This document shows, in pieces, positions 1 to 12,318 of a DNA stretch of 64,000 bases. Source of the DNA: Linyphia triangularis. Lineage: Eukaryota; Arthropoda; Arachnida; Araneae; Linyphiidae. The notes under the pieces were generated by a model, which worked only from the letters and a program-made list of their open reading frames with translations, did not search any database and was not told the DNA's origin. A program made the position numbers and the translations under genes. Where the stretch lies: NCBI GenBank assembly GCA_963978545.1, contig OZ021733.1, positions 35,445,424 to 35,509,423 of the forward strand, read 5' to 3'. Numbering within the stretch: position 1 is the first letter of the stretch; each line of letters begins with the position of its first letter.

Positions 1-2939
1 AGTTATGAGTTAATTATTTTGCATTTTTTTAGCACTGTTGCTTTTGGAGTATTGCATAATTTTAGAATTTGAAATGGGGAATATCTATCCTGTTTAATTA
101 TTAATATTTCTTATTATATGAGTAAACATAATCAGACATTAAATAAAAGTAATCTTGTTAAGTGGATTAAAAATATAAAGCTCAGAAATTTATTGAAGTA
201 TCTTTAATTTATTTGATAGTAAATTTAAAGTTAATTAGGGAATTATTCATATAAATATAGTTTACCAATAAAGTACAGCAAGCTCATGGAATATCTTCCA
301 TAAAATATTAAGCTAAACTATAAACTCATTATTTAAAAATTATGTTATGCAGTAATGATAACTTCTTTTGTTACTAAGATAGAAATCAGTTACAAATGCA
401 ACAAATGATACAATATATGATAAATTTTAGCATCTGATAAATGAATTTCCATTATAATTCCCAATATTGAACATTTTATAATCTACATAATCAGGCAAGT
501 TCATTTTTAATTATTTTTTAAAAGCAAATGAATATTCATATGTGAATAAATATACAATTTTGTAAAAGATAATAATCAAGTTTGATTTAATTCTCTTCTG
601 GGTTCGATTGTAATTATAATTGACGTGAAAATATTTCAAGGTTTATCCGAGTAACACTAATAAATAACACAATAACTACTTTTGTAAGCATTTTGTTTTA
701 AGTGTTGATGTAGAAAGAGCAAAAAAGAAAAAGTGTCAAAGTGTAAACCATGATCAGTCAACCCACTCTTTGGGCAACCGAATTCTCAGCAGAACAATCT
801 TCTATCTGATCCTGTTTCAAATATGAGTGCTTTGTTTCCGTGAGCGGTAAGACATTTATCCTTGCCTATATTTACCTATGCCCACTCCTGTATTCATGAA
901 TTTCTATTAGCCAGATGTTAAAAGCGATTCTCACATCGCACAAATAAGAGGGCTGTCGAGAGCGCCATCTTGGAGTAGATTGGAAAACTAAGGTTCATGT
1001 GGGCTTTAGATTGATTGGAAAGAAGTCCCAGTTTCAGGTACATTTTCACAGACTTGAAAGGAAAATTGCCTCGAGTTTTGAAAATATTGGGTTATTTTAT
1101 ATTTCTTATTTTGCTTTTGAACTGTTTGTAGCATAAAAGTTATTAGCATTAAATTGTCGTTTTCAGGAAGTTTAAAAATATCTGGTTAAATTGCAAAGGT
1201 TGGTAGAAGATCCAATTTTGAAATTGTAGATTTTTTTTCTTTCTAGAAATAGCTGGATCTTATGGTAAAGGGTACTTTTTATGAAATATTGTCTGTAGAT
1301 TGAGTTGCTGCTGTGAATGATTAAGAAAAACTTAGGGGGAAAAAACAATCCATGCATTGATGATAAGAAGGTTATTGTGTTTAGTGGGGCCATTATTTTG
1401 GCAATCTATTCTAAAAACTACTGGAAAAAAATTATATTCTTACCTTTGCCATTTTTTTTTGTGATTTCATAAACGTAGCATTTTTGGATGACATGACAGA
1501 GGTTTTCATTTTGGGTTCACTATCTTTAATGATTTGGCCATATTTTTATGAAACAGTTTGAGTATTAGATATATTCTCTTCGTAAAATAAATCAGTAAAT
1601 TGTTACAATGAAATAAAACAGGGCTAACTTCGAATTCTTTATTTTGGTCTATCTAAATACAAATACAACAGTCTAGGGATCAATTTAAATATAAACAGTT
1701 TTAGTTTTCTCAATTTTACTTCGAATTAATAAAAGTCATGGTAACTGTGATGTCTGTAATACCTTGTATTCTTTATTGGATTGTTTTGAAGTCAAAGTGG
1801 TTGGTAAAATAAAAACAATTCGTTATGAACTCTTTTTATAAACTAATTGCTTCTCATTTTTTAGACATTTCAGGTAATGTACAAGGTGGATTGAAGCACT
1901 TCAGTAATGAATCTGTCATGGTGTGCATTTATGGGATAAAAAGATTCGGAATTGATTTCCTACAACACGAAGCAACCCTTACAATTGAATTTTCCTTAAA
2001 CCAACATTAGAATACTTAAGGGAATATTTAAAAAAAAACAAAAAAAAAACAGGCTAAGTATTGTAAATTAAGAAAATTTTTACGGATAAAAATATTATAT
2101 TGTTGAAATATGAAAAAGCATTTTTGTTTTGCTATATTATGCAGTAAACTCATTCAGTTTATTATTATTATTATTATTTTTTTTTTTTTTTAATTCGCCA
2201 AAAATTTGCTCACTCTTATTCTTACTGTAGGCTAAAGTTTTCTAAATCTATTGATTAAATTGTTCTAGTTTTACAATGGTTTGGAAAGCGTGATATCAAC
2301 ATTAATTAAAACTGTATTTTTTTTTAATTTGTCATTTTAATTTATTCAAATTTTTCTTTCGAATAATAGATTGAATCAAAGCAAATTTTGAAAAAGGTCA
2401 GATTTCTTTTATTGCTTTCCCAATATATTTGTAACATATTAATTAATTGCGAATGAAAAAATTTAAATGATATTCAATAATTAACTCCTACTAATATATC
2501 TTCTAGTAACAATTCAATAAAGAGAAAAAAAGATAGTTTCCACTAATTGAGTAAAGAGATGAAAAAGTTTTAATGATATTACTAACATTCATTTTATTAA
2601 TTTTCAATTTGCAATCACACGGATAATTTAACTACTTCAAATTCAAGTTGTTCATTTCAAAAACATTTCACGACATAAATAATTAGATTTTTTTTTACAA
2701 AAATATCAAATGATTGATTTTATGAAAATAAATAACGATTTTACGATATTGTTTACCGAAACTGTAGACCTACTAGCATTTTAACTAAGCATGCATTTTA
2801 AATCCTTTTCTGCCAAATAATGATTCATAAATCTATAAAGTAATTAGTTTTAGCTTTCTGTAACTTATTGATTATTGATAAATTTAAATGTTGTTGCCTA
2901 TTACATGGAATATGGAATGTTAGTCTTTGTGCTCTTATA
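1..2939. other. AT-rich DNA without recognisable gene
   Basis: No open frame here is longer than about 75 codons or resembles a known protein. The only stretch of ordinary complexity is about 700-1060, which holds mixed-composition sequence including GCGCCATCTT at 962-971, a core resembling YY1/Pleiohomeotic sites. A short ATT run merging into a T-run lies at 2161-2192. The 61-codon frame at 1825-2010 on the plus strand has no motif and AT-driven codon use, and is treated as chance. Confidence 0.6.
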
Positions 2940-3840
2940 AATGGTTGTAAGAGTAGGAGACACCTGTGTACCTAAGGTCGTCATTTTTCAATGCACAAAA
3001 AATGAGCCACTGAGCAGTTTAAAAGGCAGAAACTGATATGCATTCTCCGTTATAGTAATTACTTCCCATTGGGATTTATACAAATACTTAAAATAATAGA
3101 TTCTGTCAAATAGAAGGTTTTTAAAGAAATTTCGCAAATGGCTCTAAGTACAAGATCTCGTTGTACCTAGGGCAAGTAGCTGATGTACCTAAGGCCATTC
3201 TTTTTAAGTGAGGTTACAGTCCATAATGAATATAAAACAAACATACACAGATGAATTTTATAAAAGAAACAATATCAAGTAATTATCAGTCATTGGTTTA
3301 TCATATAATAAATATCAGGAATTGCAGTGTGTCATATTATTAGTGAATTACAAGTATTTTCATAACTTGAAAAACTGATTCCAAAAAAATGAGCTGCAGG
3401 CATTATCGCTTTGAAGCACCGATATATTTCCGTTTTGGCTATTTGAACACAATAAACAACTATGTGACCCTGGGTACACGACTTGGTAATTTCACATAAA
3501 ATGTCTTCTACTAAAAATGCACATGGAGAAAGGACTTATTTAAAAATCTCATTTAGTACTTAATGTTACAAACAAAATTATTTACTAGTATTCAAAGAAA
3601 AGTATTTAACTTAACTTTGTAAAACAATATGAGCTGCAAAATGTTACTGCAGACCATATAAAAGTGTTTTCCACTGATAACTTGCCACAGCTTTCTCCTC
3701 TAAGATTTCAAAATGGCGGCCAAAAGAGCAATTGGGTGTTGCCACTGACCCAAGTGAGTAAAAAAACTTAGAACTAAACATTATTCAATAAAAGTGTGGT
3801 GGCTCTAGGTACATGGTGGCCCTAGATACACAAGTCTCCC
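2940..3840. repeat. Degenerate block with recurring GTACCTARGG-like motif
   Basis: Variants of GTACCTAAGG or its complement recur: 2968-2979, 3163-3170, 3184-3195, near 3470, near 3803 and near 3820. The intervals are irregular, 20 to 330 bases, and both strands are used. No open frame spans the block and no terminal repeats were found. It may be an old decayed interspersed element or a motif cluster; the class is not recognised. Confidence 0.35.
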
Positions 3841-6766
3841 CGACTATGTCAAGAATATGTTTAAATGTAGTTGAAAATTTCGTAAAGTATGTTTATTTTG
3901 GTATTACGCGATATAAAATTGTATTTGCATGTTAAAACATTTATTTGTGATATTTATACAAAGCTTTTTGTTTATTACTTTCTTCTTCGTGCATTGAATA
4001 ATTTTTTTTTTAAAGTATGTGTTTTTATAACGTGAAAACAACATTTTTTATAACACGTTTTTTATGAATTTGAATTATTGTTTTTATTATATTGAAGCAA
4101 TGCTAGTATTGAAATAGTTCTCAAACATTCATCATTATTGTGCAAAATTTTAATTGTTCTAAGGAGAGTAATATGTATTATTATCAAACATATATCAATA
4201 CAATATAAATAAGAAAATATAGTGCACAATAGAGTTGCATAATGTTTAAAAGTAACCTCCAAATCGGAACAGATTTGGAACATTCATCATTACCTTATTT
4301 CAATTATTCTATAGAGAGAAATTTGTATTGTCCGCACAACTACATTCATTCTATGTAAATAGTAAAAAATAGCATACAATAATAGTTGCATAAAATGAGA
4401 ACGTAATCTTTTTAAATGTAATAAAAATAATGCAATCAGTACTAATCTAAAATAAAATAAAACTTTCGTTTCTCCCTAATTTTGAAATACTGAGTATTTT
4501 TTTAAATATGCTTTATATGAAAAAAAGTGGTACACTATGCTGCATTATAAGTTTAGGATATCGTATCGCTATCATACATACATAGTTATTTTTAATGAAG
4601 TTTTTGTTTTTATAATTTTATACAGAGATAGTTAGAGACAATTTTTTGAAGCCAAACATTTGCTAAAATTGGCCAGTGACACACAAAAGTGTTCAACATC
4701 TTTGACTAACAGTGAATATGACTGGCTTATTTAAAGATTAGCTCCTTCAATGTAAATAGATTGCATTAGAATAATCAAAATTTGATAGAGCTTGAAAGAA
4801 GGGGTAAGCAATCTAATAATACCCATTTTTTATTTTTGAACTTTTGGTGCTTTTCATGTTATAGTATATTGCTGAACGATTGAAGCTTTGCGGATACGAA
4901 AAACATTAGGTCAAAAAAAAAAAAAAAAAAAAATCACCATTCGAATCTAGACCCTTTACAGATTCTACAGGTTTTTTCATATAGGGTTTGCTATTCTTTT
5001 CCTCTTAAAAATGCAAAGAATGATAACAAGCTGCATAAAAACTGTTTTATGGAAAACTTTTCAAATCCGTTTTTTTGAAAACCACCTTTTCTTGAGTTCG
5101 CCTCAATTACACTGCAGTCCAGATCTTTTAACTGAATAATGCTTATTACTTTGACTATATTATATAATTTTCCTTGGTACCTACACGGTTTTTTGCCATT
5201 TCCTCTGAATTAAGCCAATCGGCAAAAAATCTCGGTTACAAAATCTGTATTAGATAATTAAACAAACAATATAAAAACGAGGACAACACAAGTAACACAA
5301 AATTACAAACTACACAAAAATACAATAGTATCACAATGATACACCTCTCCTTTTTGTTCTAAAATATTCTTGTCGTCAAGGCTACGTAAGGTCGAAGTTA
5401 TCCTTTTTAAATCCTTTACATTAACTTCGATTTTGTGTGCCGATGGTGGCGGAATCTGCAGAGGCCTAATGAACCCCCTTGCTGTCATCCAAACGGGCTG
5501 AAACTTGGAAGATAGATTTGATGTCGATGACAATGCATTCTATCAAATTTTGGGGCTGTAGCTGTCACTTAAAGGTCGCTTTTTCGGAATACTGATAAAC
5601 CAACTTGCGCCATCTTATCGTGCTAAAATAGCATTCAACCGACCATTGAAGAAACTTTTTCCTGTTGCCACAATTTTTTTTAATAAATAAATAACAAAAT
5701 CGTTTTAATCAGAATAAATAAATGATATTTGGAAGTGAGTGCATAAATTCACGTTCATTTTAATAAATAAATTTTGAAACGTAGTTTCTCGCATATTTTG
5801 CTGATAGGAATGTTTTTGATATCGGCGCTGTGTTAATGAATATAAAAATTGGCAATGTATATAAAGGATTTTTAAAAACTTTGTTTTTATGCATTACATT
5901 TTTATCTTTTACGAGTGATGTTTTTCTTAAAAAATTAACCATTTTTCTAATTTGAGACATTTTTGCTATAAATTTTTTGTTTCCAAGTTGTTTAATTTTC
6001 TTATGATTTTTTATCCTTGTAAATATTTTCTCTGCAATAATATAAGAGCAAATAAATTTATTTGAAATAAAATATTTGAACGTTGATTAAATTTCAGTGT
6101 TTTATTAACTTCATTATTCATAAGAAACATAATAAATGCTTTATTTCAGAGCTGAGCTAATAAACAAGATAATTCATCCCTTTAAAAATACACAAGTTAT
6201 TGAAGAAATGCATGTTTTATGCATGAAGAAGAATAAATAATATGTTTTTAAGCTTAAAAATGAAAATTTAATTACCATATGCATTCAATTTGATTTATTA
6301 ATGGAAATGTTAGAGATATTATGTACAAATCAATTACAAAGTTCATACATTATTCAGATATGAATATCCAGTTATACAAACCAGACTCAAATAAATTGGT
6401 TTGCTTAGTAGCATATCTTCATTTCGAAATTGTATTTACCTCACCACTAAGGAATGTATTATAAATAAATCATTAGTTTTGAGTACTTGTATTTGATCAA
6501 TACTAAATCAAAAACTGTTTCCAAAAATATTAGGGAATTCGATAAATACCTTTTGTGATAAATTGATAATTATAATTATGTACCAATGAAAAAATGTAAG
6601 AGTCTTGTTTAAATTTATCATTTTTAAATTAATTATGAAGAAACTTCAGGTTAATTAAAAGTATGAAATGCTTCATTTACATGCCAAATTCTACATTGTA
6701 TAACCTTATAAAACACCACATACTTTTTAATAGTAGATACCGAGTTTTAATTCAGTTTGAAAATAA
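3841..6766. other. AT-rich DNA without recognisable gene
   Basis: There is no supported gene. A 20-base A-run sits near 4914-4933. A 76-codon frame on the minus strand (5303-5533) lies in slightly GC-richer DNA and could be a decayed transposon fragment, but no family is recognised. GCGCCATCTT occurs again at 5607-5616. The rest is low-complexity A/T sequence. Confidence 0.5.
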
Positions 6767-6767
6767 G

Positions 6768-6900
<133 letters not shown>

Positions 6901-7092
6901 TTTTTATTTTTTTATTTTTTGGATTCACTAAAGTACTTTGTCTTGAAAATGCAATGCATTTAAAATTGAACATAGAAAATCCCAATAAATATTATGGAAG
7001 CATTTTTCTTGCACTTACATTTGCACTTTGAAACTTTAACAAACATTAAAATTAACAAAATGAGTTAGATGATATCATGAAATCAAATATAA

Positions 7093-7380
7093 GTTTTTAA
7101 TGCTGAACCAAAAATGCATGTACTTTATTTTAGAGTTATTTAGAATTTCGCAAATTCTTTAGCAATTGCTCATATTTTTCTGGTTAGTTTATCAAAATTA
7201 AATGTATAGACCAAATGTATTGACTAATATCAAAATTATATGTATTGACCAACTGTACGTTTTTAATGCTAAACCAAAAATGTATATGCATTATTTAAAA
7301 TTAGTTAGAATCGCTCAAATTGACTAGCAATTGCTTATATTTATGTGCTTAGTTTATTAAAATTAAATGTATTGATATTT
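7093..7380. repeat. Imperfect tandem duplication, period about 166 bp
   Basis: The segment starting GTTTTTAATGCTGAACC at 7093 is repeated from 7259 with scattered substitutions. Shared landmarks are the ACCAAAAATG, AGCAATTGCT and AAAATTAAATGTATTGA words in the same order. The second copy fades at about 7380. The divergence indicates an old local duplication, not a mobile element. Confidence 0.75.
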
Positions 7381-9660
7381 GTCATCTTTAAACTTTAAGG
7401 GTACGGATGTATAAATTGAGGTAAGTAAGAGTTAAATATTCAAAAGTATTGAAATTAACAACCAGCTGCATCACAATTAGACAATTATGAAAATTGGCTC
7501 TTTCTTGAATTACAAATTTAATAATTTAAGTTGGAGACGTAAAACAAATTTTTCAGAAAGTTTGATTTTTTACCAGCAAAAGAAGCAAGGGTTTTTCAAA
7601 TCGCTTAATTATTTCACATCCAAATGAGTTCCACATTTCTTTTGGAAGGCATCATAAAGAAATATAATATGTAGTATATCTTTGTTTTATGTCGTTAACC
7701 AGTAACCAGTTAACCAGAACAATTCCTTTTGTTTTTGGTGAAACTTTATTGCAAAGTATGTTAAATAAAAATACACTCCCAAACTTTTAATTTGTTGTAG
7801 AATATAGTTACCTTGCACGTTGGTCTAGAGAATAACAGGTGTTATATTGTTTACATAAAAGTATTATTTTCAAGTAAACTGCCATTTAATAGTTGCAGAA
7901 GAAATTTTTTAAAAGACAAACACTGAATGCTGTCAAAGTGTTTGTGAATTACCACAAAAGTGCAGAAGAATAATAATGCATGATAAGTCAATGATATATT
8001 TCAAAACTAAAATGAATTGTTGTTTGCGTATCTAAAAATATAATTTTTTCACTTATAATTATTTACACCAATTTCTGACTCTAAGAGCAAACACTATCTT
8101 TAAAATTAAGCAAAGTATTACAGTATTCTTTTCTTTGACAATGCATCAAAAGTATAATTTTTACAGCAATGTTTTGTAATAGATTCAACTTATTAAATTT
8201 AAAATGAAAAATACTTAATAAAAATCGTTCATTGAATTTTGCAGCTATAACAAATAAATAGTATCAGTTATTGAATAATGCAATATAATTTTTTTATTTT
8301 TTTTATTTTTTAGCAACGTCTTCGTGATACTTTTTTATTGCAATATTATAATGGTACAACATTGCAGAGATATAGTATAAAGTAACTTTTGAAGAATGTT
8401 TCCTATATTTTAATCATATTATCAGTAGTAAAATGTAATAAAGTTGTGATACAATATATATAGGATTCAATTAATCAGTACAAATGTTTCGACTGCTAAA
8501 GAAATTTTTCATGTCCACAAAGTTTTAGCTACAAACTTCTTAAGATTGCAAAAAAAAAACAAAAAAAAAAATTCAATATTGAGTAAATTGCACAATATCA
8601 CGTTCAAATTTTTCTTATCCACAAAACCTTGCACAAAAACATCCCTTTTGTACTGATCCATTAAAAGCAATGGTTAGTAACAAAATAAGGGAAAACACAT
8701 AAAAGCTAAAATATATATAATATATACATAAATAAATAAAACAAATCCCCAAAAAAGTTTATATAAAATTAATAGAGAAGGATATGCTTCATTTTACAAC
8801 TGTAAAACTCAATTTCAATATAAATTAATTTTTTATACAGTTCACGGTACTTTTCTCTATACAGAACAACAAAAAAGTCTTACAATGTTTCGTTTTCAAT
8901 GTACAACAAAACCATTCAACAAAGAATCAGATTTCTTAAAAAATTTTATACAAAATTATTCTACCAAAATTGAACACATTTTCTTAACATGGAATGAATT
9001 TTGTCTTCCAGAACTTCATATGGTTTGTTCGCATCCTGAGTTGACAAGATTCAAAGAAGTTAAAATTTCTTATAAAAACGTTTTCTGCTGAAAAGTAATA
9101 TCATTCCACAATGGTCTGATTTTTTTTCTAAATTTGAATTTTTAAAGTAATGCAGTTTCATATGATATGCAAGATAGTTTAATGAAATGGGATTTGAGAC
9201 GCAAGAAAAAGATATGAAAAAATTAAATTCAAAGTTGGATCAAACATTGTTGAAAACCCTTTCTCAGAATGCGTACTTAATTTTTGTAGCAGAAAATTTT
9301 GTAATACCAAGTTGAATTGTACATTGTTGCAAAGCATATTAAATAAAGCGTGCTTAGAAATTCGTTGCATATAAAGTTAGAATAAATGTTGCAAAAATTA
9401 TTTAAACAAGCATACCTACTTATTTTTTCTGTGGAGCAGTTACCAAGTTGTAAAAAACATTCTAGTTAAAATCAAAGTTTAAACGCAAAATTGCGTTAAA
9501 AATGGCTAAAAGCATTTTTAAGAATGCGCACTAAAATAAAATTTATTCTAGAATAAAATTATGACACGCAGTTGCAATTTTGCAAAATTTAGTAATGGGC
9601 TCTGAAACTCATTTTTCGACCAAAGTCGTGGAACAAAATTGGCAAACAAACTTTCATTAA
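7381..9660. other. AT-rich DNA without recognisable gene
   Basis: There are only short chance frames. The longest, 68 codons at 8885-9091 on the plus strand, shows no motif. A-runs lie near 8551-8572. No repeat with clear ends was found. Confidence 0.55.
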
Positions 9661-9679
9661 ACTTCACTGCATAGAGTAA

Positions 9680-9968
9680 ACACAACAAAAGATATATCCT
9701 TTGGCAACAAAGTCAAGCCAAGATGCATCCATTCCAAAACCTCTTACCTCGACCAACCCGCTAATCGACGGCAATTCCAACCACCCCAATCGGTATCTCC
9801 TCGCTCTCTTCACGGCGTGCTCATCACACTCTCCCGTCGACAACGAGCGTCGGCAATCGCGGCAACCACCACCCCAACTACTGCCTACAATTCGCCGCCC
9901 ATTCCCAAGCGAAGCGGCGGCCGCTCTGTACATATTTGACAGTGAAATATTTACATATTTGTTGGAAG
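9680..9968. promoter_or_regulatory. CpG-rich island, possible promoter or 5' exon
   Basis: This is an abrupt GC- and CpG-rich block in AT-rich surroundings, densest at about 9750-9930 and including a GCGGCCGC octamer at 9917-9924. Long frames are open on both strands (plus 9701-10063, minus 9664-9933), as expected when stop codons are depleted by GC content. The plus frame begins at TTG, not ATG, and has no recognised domain. A good donor-like AAG|GTAAAA lies at 9966-9974. It could be an unmethylated promoter island, a 5' exon, or a fragment of a GC-rich transposon; the sequence does not decide. Confidence 0.4.
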
Positions 9969-11008
9969 GTAAAAGTTCGATGTTTAAAGCTTATGCGGAG
10001 CAGATTCATTTGTGTGTGTACAGTCAGCTGATTGTACGAGGGGAGGGGGGAGTTATTTCGTGAGCTTTTGGTGTCCTTTGGGCGATAAAACAACTCTGCC
10101 TGCAGATAATGCAGAGAGAGTCAATACTGGTAGTGTTGACTGACGGGAAAGGCATTCGGCATCAACAGCTTCATACAGAATAATGACTTTGTTCGACATA
10201 TTACGAAAATCCGAAAGATCTACGGTGGGGAAAGGGGCTCTAGAAACGTTTGCTTGATAATGGTTAGACTAAAGGGTTTTGAGGATCACACTTGATTTTT
10301 GTTTACTGGTGTCTTTGTGTGACGAGTGAGGCATGAGGTTGGGAGTCGGTGGTTTTGTCAATGGACACTTAGAGAATCTTGTTCAAACTTCATGAGCTTA
10401 TATATGTACACATGCATGGGTTGAAACATTAAATAATATCTTTATTAAGGATACATAAAAATTAGAGTTTTATTTTTAAATCAATGGATGTTTTTTCAAC
10501 AAAGGATACGGATATTGAAAGTTAGCTGAGATTCATTTTTGAAGATTTCTTTAATGAGTATGTTTGCATATGCTATCGTACTATGTAAATTTAAAGAAAA
10601 ATTACATAAAAAATATACTCAAGTAAAAGACACTTGTTTTATTCCAAAAAGAGTTTATTTGATTAAGGTTACTGATATTGAAACTTTGCGAAACGACATT
10701 TCTTTTAGTTTTGATATAAATGAGGTTTTTGAATTATGTAACTACTAGTGAATGTGTTCTCCAATACGAAGCGAATTTAAAAGAAAACATTGAGTTGAAA
10801 AGTAATCTAAAATAGAAGCAAGTTTTTAATAGTTTGTTTACATGAAATATTTGTCATTATACTTTTCATTTCTTGACTTTCTTTCAACCAAAGAGACTAT
10901 CTTGAATTTTGTGGAACTTGGCAACTGATTTTCGTTGCTAAATCTATATACATCGTAAAACTAACTCCCCATCAAATTAGTACCTTTTTATTCATGTTTT
11001 ATACAAAG
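9969..11008. other. Mixed-complexity then AT-rich DNA, no supported gene
   Basis: Sequence from about 9970 to 10400 keeps ordinary complexity and modest GC, continuous with the CpG-rich block upstream. From 10400 it returns to AT-rich DNA. The 69-codon plus frame at 10539-10748 has no recognised features. Confidence 0.4.
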
Positions 11009-11153
11009 ACCAAGGGGAAGAATGGTTTAAGTAACTTAGAAATGTTTTTGAGAAAATTCAATTTGAAGGTATGAAAACATATAAAAGGCACGTTAAAATG
11101 TGTAGTATTTTCAGAGAATGTTTTCTCGAACTGTATCATTCTTCCCTCTTGAC
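11009..11153. mobile_element. Short inverted-repeat element (MITE-like), unclassified
   Basis: The left end reads GACCAAGGGGAAGAATGG. The right end, read as its complement, is GTCAAGAGGGAAGAATGA, so the two ends are imperfect inverted repeats with one indel. The body is about 145 bp. A related left end plus about 55 bp of body occurs at 27594-27650, which supports a dispersed family. No clear target-site duplication was seen and the superfamily is unknown. Confidence 0.5.
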
Positions 11154-11957
11154 CACCTAGTCATAAATTAATACCTCTAACACACTAACTGATAGTACTC
11201 CTAATTCTATTTTCACCAAAACTGTTTTTCGCCCTTGATTTCCATATAGTTTCTTCACATGAAGGATAATGCTGTCAAAACTTGGATTGGTCCAATTATC
11301 AATATTTAAAATGTCGTTAATTTACTTTTAAAGAAACTAGTATAATTTGTAGTCTAAAGGAACATTTTAATTAATGAAATTCTATTTTGTAACTGCATTT
11401 GTTAATATTATTATTATTATTTATTTTTTTTACTTTTGCTACTTTAAAAATAGATATCGGCAAACAAAATGCCTGTAGCCATTCGTTACTAAATAGATAA
11501 TCATGTTAGAAAAGATATTACATTTTTCTTTGAAGAGCAATATTTAAAAAAAAAAAAAAATGTGTTTAAAGGTTTTCTTAAGATTGATTTGAAATTAAAA
11601 CTTAAATGTGAAAGTAAGATTGAGTTTCAACGATTTTATAATATATATCCACACTTAACCAAGTGATCGGATGTTTGCTATGTGATTTGGTGAAGAAATA
11701 ATGCTGATTTTAATTCGATTTAAACCCAAAGTTTTATTTGATTGGTCTTTTCTAACAAATGGTATTTGTATTTAAACTTACTTTGGAGACATTGATTATT
11801 ATTCTTTTTATCCCTATCACTATTAGATGAGTCAATAAAGGGAAAACTAGTGTAAGTCATATTTTAGTGGTTATAAGTAACACAGACTTGAAATTTTTTA
11901 TTTGTTTTTGTCTATGCTGGTTACATTATATACCACCTAGTAGATTTTTAATCAACA
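11154..11957. other. AT-rich DNA, nothing recognised
   Basis: A short ATT/T-rich tract lies at 11407-11433 and an A-run near 11548-11560. No gene-like frame or bounded repeat was found. Confidence 0.5.
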
Positions 11958-11959
11958 TA

Positions 11960-12132
11960 CAGTTAAAACCCGTTAACGCGAAGTCGACGGAGCCGCCGAA
12001 ATTGTCCGCGTTAACCGACTTTTCATGTTAAAGGAATAAATTAACGTTAAGTTTTAAGTACTGAGAATTGTTTTTACTTCGCGTTAAATGGGATTTCATG
12101 TTAAGCGATTTCACGTTAACGGGGTTTGATTG
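11960..12132. mobile_element. pogo/Tigger-like MITE
   Basis: This 173-bp element is bounded by TA on both sides (11958-11959 and 12133-12134). The termini are inverted repeats of about 23 bp: CAGTTAAAACCCGTTAACGC on the left and, complemented, CAATCAAACCCCGTTAACGT on the right. The CA...AACCCCGTTAACG terminus and TA target fit pogo/Tigger-type Tc1-mariner elements. Internal GTTAAC/CGTTAA words recur. There is no coding capacity, so it would depend on a transposase elsewhere. Confidence 0.7.
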
Positions 12133-12273
12133 TATAACAAAAGTTATGCGGTTTGGTAAAGGGAGAGCCAATATTCAAAAAATGGTTAGTACGATTTTAT
12201 TTAAATCTATAGAAAAATAATACATTACATAAACAATAATGGATTAGCTTGAAAACTTTTATTACTTTGAACT

Positions 12274-12276
<3 letters not shown>

Positions 12277-12313
<37 letters not shown>
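12277..12313. repeat. Poly-A tract, 37 bases
   Basis: An uninterrupted A-run is followed by CC and a T-rich stretch. It could be the tail of a decayed retro-insert, but no body is recognisable upstream. Confidence 0.9.
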
Positions 12314-12318
<5 letters not shown>

